From an uncultured Bacteroidales bacterium (lineage in GTDB: Bacteria; Bacteroidota; Bacteroidia; Bacteroidales; Paludibacteraceae): a DNA stretch of 7,851 bases. The translations under genes were made by a program, and so were the position numbers. The DNA lies in contig CAIQOG010000200.1 of NCBI GenBank assembly GCA_903873355.1, forward strand, positions 1 through 7,851, written 5' to 3'. Below are positions 1 through 6,001 of the stretch, in pieces. Numbering within the stretch: the first letter of the stretch is position 1; every line of letters begins with the position of its first letter. The notes under the pieces were generated by a model, which did not search any database, was not told where the DNA came from, and saw nothing but the letters and a program-made list of their open reading frames with translations.

Positions 1-216
1 CTTTATAATACAGAAGATGGTATTTATATTGAAAACTTATCGAATATTTCTGCAACTTTTACACTTTATAATGTTGCCGGTAAAGTAATTCAAGTATCAT
101 CGGTAAATGAAAACAGTACAAAAACAATTAATACAAAACAATTAGTTCCTGGTATTTATATTGCCAAATCAGAAACAAATTCAATTACAGTAACACAACG
201 ATTTATAATCAAATAA
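1..216 (+). CDS. C-terminal end of a T9SS-secreted protein (type A sorting domain), 5' truncated
   Basis: Frame 1 is open from the window edge to a TAA at 214-216, giving the last 71 residues of a longer protein. These residues fit the type A C-terminal sorting domain of the Bacteroidota type IX secretion system (Por_Secre_tail family). The visible hallmarks are a beta-strand with Leu-Tyr-Asn-Val-Ala-Gly-Lys-Val at 22-29, a turn and strand Leu-Val-Pro-Gly-Ile-Tyr-Ile-Ala at 48-55, and a last strand ending Arg-Phe-Ile-Ile-Lys at 67-71. In this family the domain guides the protein across the outer membrane through the T9SS translocon and is then removed, leaving cargo on the surface or released. 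The catalytic or adhesive part lies outside the window, so the function of the cargo cannot be given. The next gene starts 11 bp downstream on the same strand, so the two are probably co-transcribed. Confidence 0.9.
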   Translation, partial: LYNTEDGIYIENLSNISATFTLYNVAGKVIQVSSVNENSTKTINTKQLVPGIYIAKSETNSITVTQRFIIK

Positions 217-227
217 AAAATAAACGT

Positions 228-875
228 ATGAAAAAGAACATTAATTTTGTTTTAATTGGTGTATTGACAATTGCTAGCATCATATTAGCATTGCCGTTTA
301 CACCTTTAAGGAGTTCATTTCAGGGAATTTCAGGCGATGCAATGAACAAAGCATTTGCAAGCATTGGGGTAGATTGGAGAGGAAAAATTCAAAATGCCCG
401 TAAAGTATCTTACTCATATCAAAATGAGGCATCAGGTTTGAGTTTAATCACAATTGACACCAGAACCAAAATGGTTAAACTCAAAAAAGGAAGCGGTTCC
501 GGAGGTGGATCTGACGAATATGCGGTAAACATTGCCAATAATGGAAGTGATGTTGGATCAGCTGTAGGACTTACCGGTTCATTTGCAACTTCAGGAATTA
601 TTTCTTCAACTTCTGAAGACAAACAAAGTATTACCGGTGGTGGAGCTATTTCGTTTTCAACTAAAACGGGTAGTGGTTCTAATACTACTTTGACTCAAGG
701 TTCAACAGCCTTACAAGGTACTGTCAGAGTTCCTATTGGCAACGGAGGTGGAGCGCATCCGGGAGAAGATCCAAACACCCCACCGCCACCATGTCTTCCT
801 TTAGGGAGTGGAACAGGAATTTTACTTTCTTTAGTTGGATTCTTTGGAATTTGGAAAGTCCGTAAAATGGGTTGA
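228..875 (+). CDS. Small secreted protein with an exosortase-like (PID-CTERM-like) C-terminal tail
   Basis: This 215-residue protein has no enzymatic family that I recognise. Lys-Lys at 2-3 followed by a hydrophobic stretch at about 7-24 is a signal peptide or signal anchor; no clear AxA cleavage site is visible. Residues 44-85 form a short mixed, basic segment. From about 87 to 175 the chain is rich in Gly, Ser and Thr, as in an extended surface stalk. The C-terminus is tripartite: an acidic/Pro run (178-188) with four prolines, the motif Cys-Leu-Pro-Leu-Gly-Ser-Gly (189-195), a hydrophobic helix (about 196-209), and the basic end Lys-Val-Arg-Lys (210-213). This shape matches exosortase or rhombosortase sorting tails; Pro-Leu-Gly-Ser-Gly aligns with the Pro-Ile-Asp-Gly-Gly of PID-CTERM, except that the Asp is Gly here. 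The processing enzyme is not in the window. The ATG at 228 follows the upstream stop by 11 bp with no Shine-Dalgarno, which is usual in this phylum. A C-terminal membrane anchor without cleavage is the alternative reading. Confidence 0.85.
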   Translation: MKKNINFVLIGVLTIASIILALPFTPLRSSFQGISGDAMNKAFASIGVDWRGKIQNARKVSYSYQNEASGLSLITIDTRTKMVKLKKGSGSGGGSDEYAVNIANNGSDVGSAVGLTGSFATSGIISSTSEDKQSITGGGAISFSTKTGSGSNTTLTQGSTALQGTVRVPIGNGGGAHPGEDPNTPPPPCLPLGSGTGILLSLVGFFGIWKVRKMG

Positions 876-886
876 AACCAAAATGT

Positions 887-938
887 AATATAAAAGAAAT
901 AGGATGGTCTTAATTGGTCATCCTATTTCTTTTATATT
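887..938 (+). terminator. Perfect 20-bp stem-loop terminator
   Basis: Positions 887-906 are exactly complementary to 919-938, giving 20 uninterrupted pairs around a 12-nt loop (907-918). The stem begins 11 bp after the stop codon of the small secreted protein. The right arm carries the run TTTCTTTTATATT, so the U-rich tract is part of the stem, with matching A-rich sequence in the left arm. Such symmetrical structures can work in both directions, which suits a site between convergent genes. It very probably ends the transcription unit at 1-875; action on the minus-strand unit ending at 1248 would be less direct because the repeat element lies between. Confidence 0.85.
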
Positions 939-948
939 GAGTAGTTTA

Positions 949-1202
949 TAATTAACGTGAGTTCGACATAACATAAAACTTGATATCATTTAAAAAAATT
1001 GAAAATCAACAAATTACATTATATATGCTTAGTAAGACCTCCCCTAACCCCTTCAAGGAGGGGGACAAAGTGTGCAACATAGAAACAGCAAATAATGTTT
1101 ATTTTTTAAAACATTATTTCTAAATTGTAGGAACTACACCCCTCATAGGAGGGGTTGGGGGAGGTCATGAGATAAAATCTTATATCGAACTCACGTTAAT
1201 TA
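949..1202. mobile_element. MITE-like 254-bp element with nested inverted repeats, non-coding
   Basis: The ends 949-970 and 1181-1202 are inverted copies of one another: 21 of 22 positions match, the exception being 967 against 1184. The core of each end reads ATTAACGTGAGTTCGA. Inside lies a second inverted pair (1036-1063 with 1139-1166) and, at the centre, an 11-bp perfect hairpin (1090-1100 with 1109-1119, loop 1101-1108). The spacing is asymmetric: 65 bp separate the left end from its inner arm but only 14 bp separate them on the right. There is no open reading frame of any size. Terminal inverted repeats, small size and lack of genes fit a non-autonomous element moved by a transposase encoded elsewhere. 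No clear target-site duplication is seen in the AT-rich flanks, so the exact ends are uncertain by a few bases. It sits between convergent genes, where insertion should be harmless. Confidence 0.65.
1036..1166. repeat. Pair of inverted REP-like GC-rich palindromes
   Basis: Positions 1036-1063 and 1139-1166 are inverted copies with 24 of 28 positions matching (mismatches at 1045, 1053, 1055 and 1057). Each begins GACCTCCCC and contains its own short hairpin: CCCCTT with GAGGGG around CAAG on the left (1048-1063), and CCCCTC with GAGGGG around ATAG on the right (1139-1154). The G+C-rich blocks stand out sharply from AT-rich surroundings. From general knowledge, CCTCCCCTAACCCC-type palindromes recur between genes in many Bacteroidota genomes and resemble the REP sequences mobilised by RAYT/Y1 transposases. 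That link is inference here because no transposase is present. Confidence 0.7.
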
Positions 1203-1247
1203 AACAGTGATTGACTTTATTTCAGAAAAAGTTGATAGGTAAGAGAC

Positions 1248-2648
1248 TTATTGTCCGTTAGCTTTCAGAATAACACCAACAGTAGCAATCATTATCTTTA
1301 AATCAAGCCAAAGCGACCAGTTATCAATATAATCCAGATCCATTTTCATCCATTCTTTAAAGGAAACCTGATGGCGACCCCAAACCTGCCAACTACAGGT
1401 AATTCCCGGCTTCATACTCAATCTGCGCATTTGTGATTGTTCGTATTGTTGTACCTCTCTCATTAATGGTGGACGTGGTCCAACAATTGACATTTCTCCT
1501 TTTATGACATTGTAAAACTGAGGAAGTTCGTCCAATGAAGTCTTTCGCAGAAAACGTCCTAATTTAGTTATCCTGGGGTCATTTCCGATTTTAAACACAG
1601 GGCCATCAGCTTCGTTTTGTCCTTTTATTTCCTCAAGCAACGATTCTGCGTTCATTACCATGGTGCGGAATTTGAAACACCTGAAAAGTCGACCATTCAA
1701 ACCAACTCTTTCCTGAATAAAGAAAATATCACCACCATCGTTTAATTTAATTAGTAATATTATCAGAAGTATCAAAGGAGATACTATGAAAAGTGCAATA
1801 ACACTTAAAATAACATCGAATAAATCCTTAATTTTTATTCCAAGGTAATTATCTGTTAATGTGCTGTGAGTAACATAGTTCATATTCATTAGCGAAGGTT
1901 GTCTGAATAAGAACCCCCTTTTAATATCCGGTTTTTGAAGTATATAGAGTGTAACACCAATTGTTTTTACATCTTCGATAAGTTTTTCTACATCAAATGG
2001 ATTATCTGTTATCGGAAGACAATAAAATATGTCATCAACCGGATTCGATTTTATATAGCTAAAAAGTTCTTCGTTAGTTGTGAATATTTCAGCATTTTCG
2101 AAATGCTTTTTCATCTCTTTTTTTACAGAAACAATCGAAAAAGCTTCATATCCCCAGTCTTTTGCATTGATAAATGATTCGATAAATGACTTATATTCAG
2201 GATTTGCAATTATCAGAACATTTCGTTTGTTATAGCCTTTCCTGCGCAGAAATAACATTCCATTGTAGAATGCAAATTTAAAAATGATTAGACCTGCCAG
2301 ATTAAGGGTTCCGAAAATTACAATGTATTCAATTGAATAGTTTATAGGCCTGAAATGTGAGATAAATATCACTTCCAGAAAAAGCAGGAGACAACCCGAA
2401 AATACTGTTACCATATATCCACGGAGCATGGTGGATAATTTTGTTGCTCTGAAAATTGTTCCAAGTTTAAGGTAATACAGCAAACCACCCCAAATGAGGG
2501 TAATCTGAGCCAGTAGTGCTATGGTATTATGAAGATAGTGTTTGGTGTATGGAAAAAAAAGAGATGTACCCAGAAACATCAATAAAGTGAGTAATACCTG
2601 TACCACCACCATTAATACTGATAATTTTTTCTCTCTTTTCTTTATCAT
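1248..2648 (-). CDS. Polyprenyl-phosphate sugar phosphotransferase (WcaJ/WbaP type, bacterial sugar transferase)
   Basis: The product transfers a sugar-1-phosphate from a nucleotide sugar to undecaprenyl phosphate in the inner membrane, the first step in building an exopolysaccharide, capsule or O-antigen repeat unit. The 466-residue length is normal for the large form. Four N-terminal membrane helices are visible at about 11-33, 43-60, 78-97 and 107-130. A Rossmann-like CoA_binding_3 region follows at about 140-262. A hydrophobic helix at 276-300, with Ser-Pro at 290-291, corresponds to the re-entrant helix of the family. The catalytic domain (313-466) has Arg-Val-Gly at 314-316, Phe-Lys-Phe-Arg-Thr-Met at 325-330, the Asp-Glu catalytic dyad at 373-374 in Ser-Leu-Asp-Glu-Leu-Pro, Gly-Pro-Arg-Pro at 390-393 and Lys-Pro-Gly-Ile-Thr at 413-417. 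The sugar (glucose, galactose or another) cannot be read from sequence. No other glycan genes are visible, so it may start a cluster beyond view or act alone. It lies 90 bp downstream of yebC on the same strand. Confidence 0.93.
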   Translation of the reverse strand: MIKKREKKLSVLMVVVQVLLTLLMFLGTSLFFPYTKHYLHNTIALLAQITLIWGGLLYYLKLGTIFRATKLSTMLRGYMVTVFSGCLLLFLEVIFISHFRPINYSIEYIVIFGTLNLAGLIIFKFAFYNGMLFLRRKGYNKRNVLIIANPEYKSFIESFINAKDWGYEAFSIVSVKKEMKKHFENAEIFTTNEELFSYIKSNPVDDIFYCLPITDNPFDVEKLIEDVKTIGVTLYILQKPDIKRGFLFRQPSLMNMNYVTHSTLTDNYLGIKIKDLFDVILSVIALFIVSPLILLIILLIKLNDGGDIFFIQERVGLNGRLFRCFKFRTMVMNAESLLEEIKGQNEADGPVFKIGNDPRITKLGRFLRKTSLDELPQFYNVIKGEMSIVGPRPPLMREVQQYEQSQMRRLSMKPGITCSWQVWGRHQVSFKEWMKMDLDYIDNWSLWLDLKIMIATVGVILKANGQ

Positions 2649-2670
2649 AATAACTCAGTATAAAAAGTAA

Positions 2671-2729
2671 CAGGGATTCAGCATGTTATAGTATAACATA
2701 TCAATCTTTGATAATGTTGCAGAATCCTG
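2671..2729 (-). promoter_or_regulatory. Hairpin-rich leader upstream of the sugar transferase, possible operator, attenuator or weak terminator
   Basis: The gap between yebC and the sugar transferase holds three overlapping inverted repeats. First, 2683-2690 and 2692-2699 form a perfect 17-bp palindrome, ATGTTATA-G-TATAACAT. Second, 2695-2704 pairs with 2708-2718 (one bulged base at 2713, loop 2705-2707) and shares 2695-2699 with the first, so the two hairpins exclude each other. Third, 2671-2682 pairs imperfectly with 2719-2729 and encloses both. On the minus strand the outer stem is followed by TTACTTTTTATA, which could make a leaky terminator after yebC. A palindromic repressor site is an alternative. 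No TAnnTTTG promoter element is seen in this gap, so the sugar transferase may depend on read-through from yebC. Confidence 0.4.
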
Positions 2730-2738
2730 AAATAACTT

Positions 2739-3452
2739 TTATTCAATCATATTGTGGAATACATTCTGAACGTCTTCGTCTTCTTCAATCTTATCAAGCA
2801 ATTTTATAACCTGAGCTTTTTGTTCTTCATTCAGCTCTTTCATATCGTTGGGTATACGTTCGAATTCAGCACTGAAAATTTCAAAACCATTTTCCTCCAG
2901 ATATTTCTGAATTAAGGAATAAGAAGAAAACTCACCATAAAGAATGATTCCATCTTCGTCCTGTACCAACTCATCCACACCAAAGTCAATTAATTCAAGT
3001 TCAAGGTCTTCGAGTGATACATCCGGTTTAATTCCGATTTTAAAAACACATTTATGGTCGAATAAAAACTGCAAACATCCACTTGTGCCGAGTGAACCAC
3101 CATGACGGGTTAAATAGCTTCGAATATTTGCAACAGTTCGGGTTGGATTGTCGGTAGCAGTTTCAACCACAATAGCAATACCATTCGGTCCATATCCTTC
3201 GTACACCATTTCTTTGTAATCTGCTTCATCTTTCGAAATTGCCTTTTTAATAGCGCGATCAACGTTCTCTTTTGGCATATTTTCTTTTTTCGACTGAGTA
3301 ATCAACACCCTCAGGCGTGGATTTGTATCAGGTTCGGGACCTCCTTCACGAACAGCTATAGTTATTTGTTTTCCTAATTTTGTAAATACGCGGGCCATGT
3401 TACCCCACCTTTTCATTTTAGTCGCTTTTCTGTATTCAAACGCTCTTCCCAT
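2739..3452 (-). CDS. yebC: YebC/PmpR (TACO1) family protein
   Basis: The 237-residue product is a full-length member of the YebC/TACO1 family, cytoplasmic proteins described earlier as DNA-binding regulators and more recently as translation factors that help ribosomes through difficult sequences such as proline runs. The N-terminal helical domain (1-75) includes Arg-Val-Phe-Thr-Lys-Leu-Gly-Lys at 21-28, Asn-Pro-Arg-Leu-Arg at 44-48 and Lys-Glu-Asn-Met-Pro-Lys-Glu-Asn-Val at 56-64. Next comes Tyr-Glu-Gly-Tyr-Gly-Pro-Asn-Gly at 84-91, the Thr-Asp-Asn-Pro-Thr-Arg-Thr segment at 100-106 and Gly-Gly-Ser-Leu-Gly at 118-122, all family signatures. The tail (204-237) is charged and acidic. The first residues, Met-Gly-Arg-Ala-Phe-Glu-Tyr-Arg-Lys, differ from the Ala-Gly-His-Ser-Lys-Trp start of the E. 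coli protein, in line with a Bacteroidota form. A promoter lies 39 bp upstream of the start, so yebC probably leads its own unit. Confidence 0.95.
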   Translation of the reverse strand: MGRAFEYRKATKMKRWGNMARVFTKLGKQITIAVREGGPEPDTNPRLRVLITQSKKENMPKENVDRAIKKAISKDEADYKEMVYEGYGPNGIAIVVETATDNPTRTVANIRSYLTRHGGSLGTSGCLQFLFDHKCVFKIGIKPDVSLEDLELELIDFGVDELVQDEDGIILYGEFSSYSLIQKYLEENGFEIFSAEFERIPNDMKELNEEQKAQVIKLLDKIEEDEDVQNVFHNMIE

Positions 3453-3491
3453 TGTAAATTGTTATTTTTCTTATTTTTTTGATTTGGACTA

Positions 3492-3522
3492 CAAAAGTAT
3501 TAAAATGCCCTCAAATATTCAA
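3492..3522 (-). promoter_or_regulatory. Bacteroidota-type promoter for yebC
   Basis: Read on the minus strand, 3499-3492 is TACTTTTG, an exact fit to the Bacteroidota -7 element TAnnTTTG. A TTG at 3522-3520 stands 20 nt further upstream, where the -33 element of this phylum is expected. The -7 element ends 39 nt before the ATG of yebC. The region 3453-3568 holds no gene; beyond this promoter it contains only an AT-only weak hairpin near 3521-3539. Confidence 0.6.
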
Positions 3523-3568
3523 TAATTTTTGCAATTATTTTGCATAAATAAAGATAAAATTTTAAGTT

Positions 3569-5953
3569 TTATTTAATTGCTGTAACAGAAAACTCAACTC
3601 TTCGGTTCAGAGCTCTGCCTTCGGGAGTTTTATTACTTGCTACAGGTAGAGTATCTCCAAAACCAACAGAATTCATTCGTTTTGCATCTACACCTTTTGA
3701 AACCAGATAAGTTAGTACTGCCTGAGCTCGCTTTTGAGATAATAACATATTTGACTCATGACTTCCAATACTGTTTGTGTGGCCCTGTATTTCAATATTA
3801 TAACCCTGATTATCAATTAATGCTTCAGCTATTTGATCCAGTATAACATACGATTCCGGTTTTATAGAGTATCGTGCAGCATCGAACTGAATACCCTGAA
3901 GTGCTTTTTCAAATAAAACTTTCAGGTTTTTGTTGATTTCAACTTTTGGCAGTGGAACTACTTCCGGCTTAATTTCAGGAATAACTTCCGGTTTCACTTC
4001 GATTTTTGCTTCCGGGCAACCATTATTTCTCACAGTCCCCTGAATTGTCGGACATTTATCTAAATAATCAGGAACACCATCACCATCCGTATCTCGTGGA
4101 CATCCCGATGCATCAACCATGCCATGTGATTCTAACGGTGTTTCAGGACATTTATCTAAATAATCAGGTATGCCATCACCATCTGAATCAAGCGTACAAC
4201 CATTCTTGTCGACAAATCCTTTGGCAATTGAAGGGCTGTTAGGACATAAATCAAGAAAATCGGGTACACCATCGCCATCGGTATCAACAAGACAGCCGGT
4301 CTTGTCCACCAAATCTTTAGCCTCTGCCGGAGTATTCGGACATTTATCCAGATTATCAGGAATTCCATCGCCATCGCTATCCAGCGTGCAGCCTTTTTTA
4401 TCAACAAAACCTATAGCATCTTTCGGAGTGTCAGGACATTCGTCCATGTAATCTGGAACTCCATCACCGTCAGCATCAAGAGGACAGCCATCTTTATCTA
4501 TGAAATTTTTTGCTTCAGGCGGAGTATTGGGACATTTGTCCAGATAATCAGGTATCCCATCTCCATCGCTATCAATCGGACAACCGTTTACATCAACTTT
4601 TACTCCTTTTGGTGTTTTCGGACAAAGGTCTTTCTTGTCAGTGACTCCATCACGGTCAGCATCTTTACGATTTCCGAGTACAATAGTCAAGCCCAGTCCA
4701 AGATTTACACCATGCGTATTATATGGGATAGGAAGATTAAATGAATGAATTGAGTTTTTGTCAAAAGGAATATAATCGGCCGATAAAAACCAGTGTAACG
4801 GACCGGTTCTTAATCCCATACCAAAACCAATATTGCTTGATTTTCCATTAAATACTGAGTAAGAAAGTGACAGATTCATCCAATCAACAGGCCTTCCATT
4901 AATGGATGCTGTAACTTCTTCATTGAATTCACTATTCATCCATAAAGATCGGGAAAGAATACCCAAACTCAACTTGTTGTCAAGCAGAGAAAACTCAGCA
5001 CCGATATTTAATTTTGGTGTGGTGAAAGTATTATAGGCACTGCCAACAGAATCTGGCGTAGAGTTGTTTAAACCGGTTAAAATACAGTTTCTGACTGAAT
5101 CGAGGTTGGTATCGATACCCGGAGTAATTCCCGTATAACTGAAGTTCGCTTTATTATATACCTTCTGATTCCAGTGTATCATACCTAAATCGGTAACTGC
5201 ACCGGAAAAAGTTATGAATTTATCAGGTTTATAAGTAAAACCAACATCTACAGCACCGCCCAGTCCGGCAGGTTTAATACTTAGTGGACCGTTGTTTTTT
5301 AATAAGCCCGTTCCGGTTAGTGTTAAACTGTTTGAGAGTGCATTCAGCGTTAACCCGCTGGTATTGAATGAAATGTCGTTATTTCCATAAAGGAATTTTA
5401 GTTTACCACCAATCGACCATTTATCTGAAAGTTGATTTGAGTATCCAACAGCAACTTCGGTGTATGCAGTCATGTTCATACTCATATTTTTCATGCTGAA
5501 TGAATTTACATCGGGAGTTCCGTAAAGCAACAATTTAAACAAATCCTTTGTAATAGCCATTTGTCCATTTACATTTTCGGTGAGTGAGAAGTTCCAATAG
5601 GAATTATCGGAGCGAAATCCGAAACTCAGCAAATTAAGTTGCATATTGGTGTGAAGGGTTGTTAGGTCTGTCAGTGAATTGTAAAAATTATCTGTACCAC
5701 CAGCCGGATCTAAAACAAAATTTGTAAGGATGGGAGAGGAGTTGCCAACACTCAAACGGGTAAAACCTACTACCGGAAGTCCGATATAAAAATCACTGAA
5801 AGGCTGAAAAGCAGGATTCAGATTGTTCCGTTGAGGAACATTATCCATAAAATACATGGTGTTAACCTGCTGAACATTAACTGTCTGTGAATTGGCTTGC
5901 TGAACAACTATAGTTGCTAAAACCAACAGCATTATTTTATTGATTATCTTCAT
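3569..5953 (-). CDS. Outer-membrane DUF5723 beta-barrel protein with TSP3 repeats and OmpA peptidoglycan-binding domain
   Basis: The 794-residue protein begins with a Sec signal peptide (about 1-22; likely cut after Ala-Asn-Ser, before Gln23). Residues 24-427 fit the DUF5723 family, with Asn-Leu-Asn-Pro-Ala-Phe at 44-49 and many alternating amphipathic strands, and should form an outer-membrane barrel. Residues 431-650 are seven calcium-binding thrombospondin type 3 repeats of the form D-x-D-x-D-G-(I/V)-P-D...CP...GC. A linker rich in Lys-Pro-Glu-Val (651-670) leads to an OmpA C-terminal domain (about 675-791) that normally grips peptidoglycan in the periplasm. The arginine of the diaminopimelate-binding pair is present (Arg742), but the partner aspartate in Gly-His-Thr-Asp is Asn727. 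The likely role is to tie the outer membrane to the cell wall, perhaps as an assembly platform; the specific function is unknown. The lipoprotein gene 48 bp upstream is probably in the same operon. Confidence 0.9.
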   Translation of the reverse strand: MKIINKIMLLVLATIVVQQANSQTVNVQQVNTMYFMDNVPQRNNLNPAFQPFSDFYIGLPVVGFTRLSVGNSSPILTNFVLDPAGGTDNFYNSLTDLTTLHTNMQLNLLSFGFRSDNSYWNFSLTENVNGQMAITKDLFKLLLYGTPDVNSFSMKNMSMNMTAYTEVAVGYSNQLSDKWSIGGKLKFLYGNNDISFNTSGLTLNALSNSLTLTGTGLLKNNGPLSIKPAGLGGAVDVGFTYKPDKFITFSGAVTDLGMIHWNQKVYNKANFSYTGITPGIDTNLDSVRNCILTGLNNSTPDSVGSAYNTFTTPKLNIGAEFSLLDNKLSLGILSRSLWMNSEFNEEVTASINGRPVDWMNLSLSYSVFNGKSSNIGFGMGLRTGPLHWFLSADYIPFDKNSIHSFNLPIPYNTHGVNLGLGLTIVLGNRKDADRDGVTDKKDLCPKTPKGVKVDVNGCPIDSDGDGIPDYLDKCPNTPPEAKNFIDKDGCPLDADGDGVPDYMDECPDTPKDAIGFVDKKGCTLDSDGDGIPDNLDKCPNTPAEAKDLVDKTGCLVDTDGDGVPDFLDLCPNSPSIAKGFVDKNGCTLDSDGDGIPDYLDKCPETPLESHGMVDASGCPRDTDGDGVPDYLDKCPTIQGTVRNNGCPEAKIEVKPEVIPEIKPEVVPLPKVEINKNLKVLFEKALQGIQFDAARYSIKPESYVILDQIAEALIDNQGYNIEIQGHTNSIGSHESNMLLSQKRAQAVLTYLVSKGVDAKRMNSVGFGDTLPVASNKTPEGRALNRRVEFSVTAIK
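4004..4663 (-). repeat. Coding tandem repeat: seven TSP3 units, mostly 96 bp apart
   Basis: These bases encode residues 431-650 of the OmpA-domain protein. Unit starts fall at residues 431, 461, 493, 525, 557, 589 and 621, so the period is 30 residues once and then exactly 32 residues (96 bp) five times. Units alternate: those at 461, 525 and 589 read Asp-Ser-Asp-Gly-Asp-Gly-Ile-Pro-Asp, those at 493, 557 and 621 read Asp-(Ala/Thr)-Asp-Gly-Asp-Gly-Val-Pro-Asp. This points to a 64-residue (192-bp) higher-order unit. Open frames in other phases across this stretch are by-products of the repeat. Confidence 0.9.
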
Positions 5954-5986
5954 AATATTAAGTAGATTTAGTTATACGGATTTCAA

Positions 5987-5994
5987 CAAAATTA
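5987..5994 (-). promoter_or_regulatory. Possible internal -7 promoter element before the OmpA-domain gene
   Basis: On the minus strand 5994-5987 reads TAATTTTG, matching TAnnTTTG, 33 nt before the ATG at 5953 and within the 48-bp gap after the lipoprotein gene. No convincing -33 TTG is found at the right distance, and in AT-rich DNA the match could be chance. If real, it would let the barrel protein be made independently of the lipoprotein. Confidence 0.3.
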
Positions 5995-6001
5995 TCTATT
6001 A

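Noticed and set aside
419..622. Minus-strand open frame opposite the small secreted protein
   Set aside because: It is antisense to the Gly/Ser-rich region, which often leaves the opposite frames open, and has no recognisable features.
1935..2177. Plus-strand open frame of 80 codons opposite the sugar transferase gene
   Set aside because: It is Lys/Ile/Tyr/Cys-rich shadow sequence opposite a well-defined catalytic gene.
3521..3539. AT-only inverted repeat (AATAATT with AATTATT) considered as a terminator after the OmpA-domain gene
   Set aside because: The stem is seven A/T pairs with no following U-run on the minus strand and overlaps the yebC promoter region; too weak to call.
4006..4451. 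Open frames on both strands (for example 4006-4242 plus, 4170-4451 plus and 4156-4407 minus) across the repeat region
   Set aside because: They are other-phase readings of the 96-bp TSP3 coding repeats; the Asp/Gly-rich codons keep several frames open. The main frame has clear domains on either side.
4004..4663. Regularly spaced similar blocks, considered as a CRISPR array
   Set aside because: The period is an exact multiple of three, repeats and spacers are both coding and both similar between units, and the encoded motif is a classic TSP3 calcium-binding repeat.
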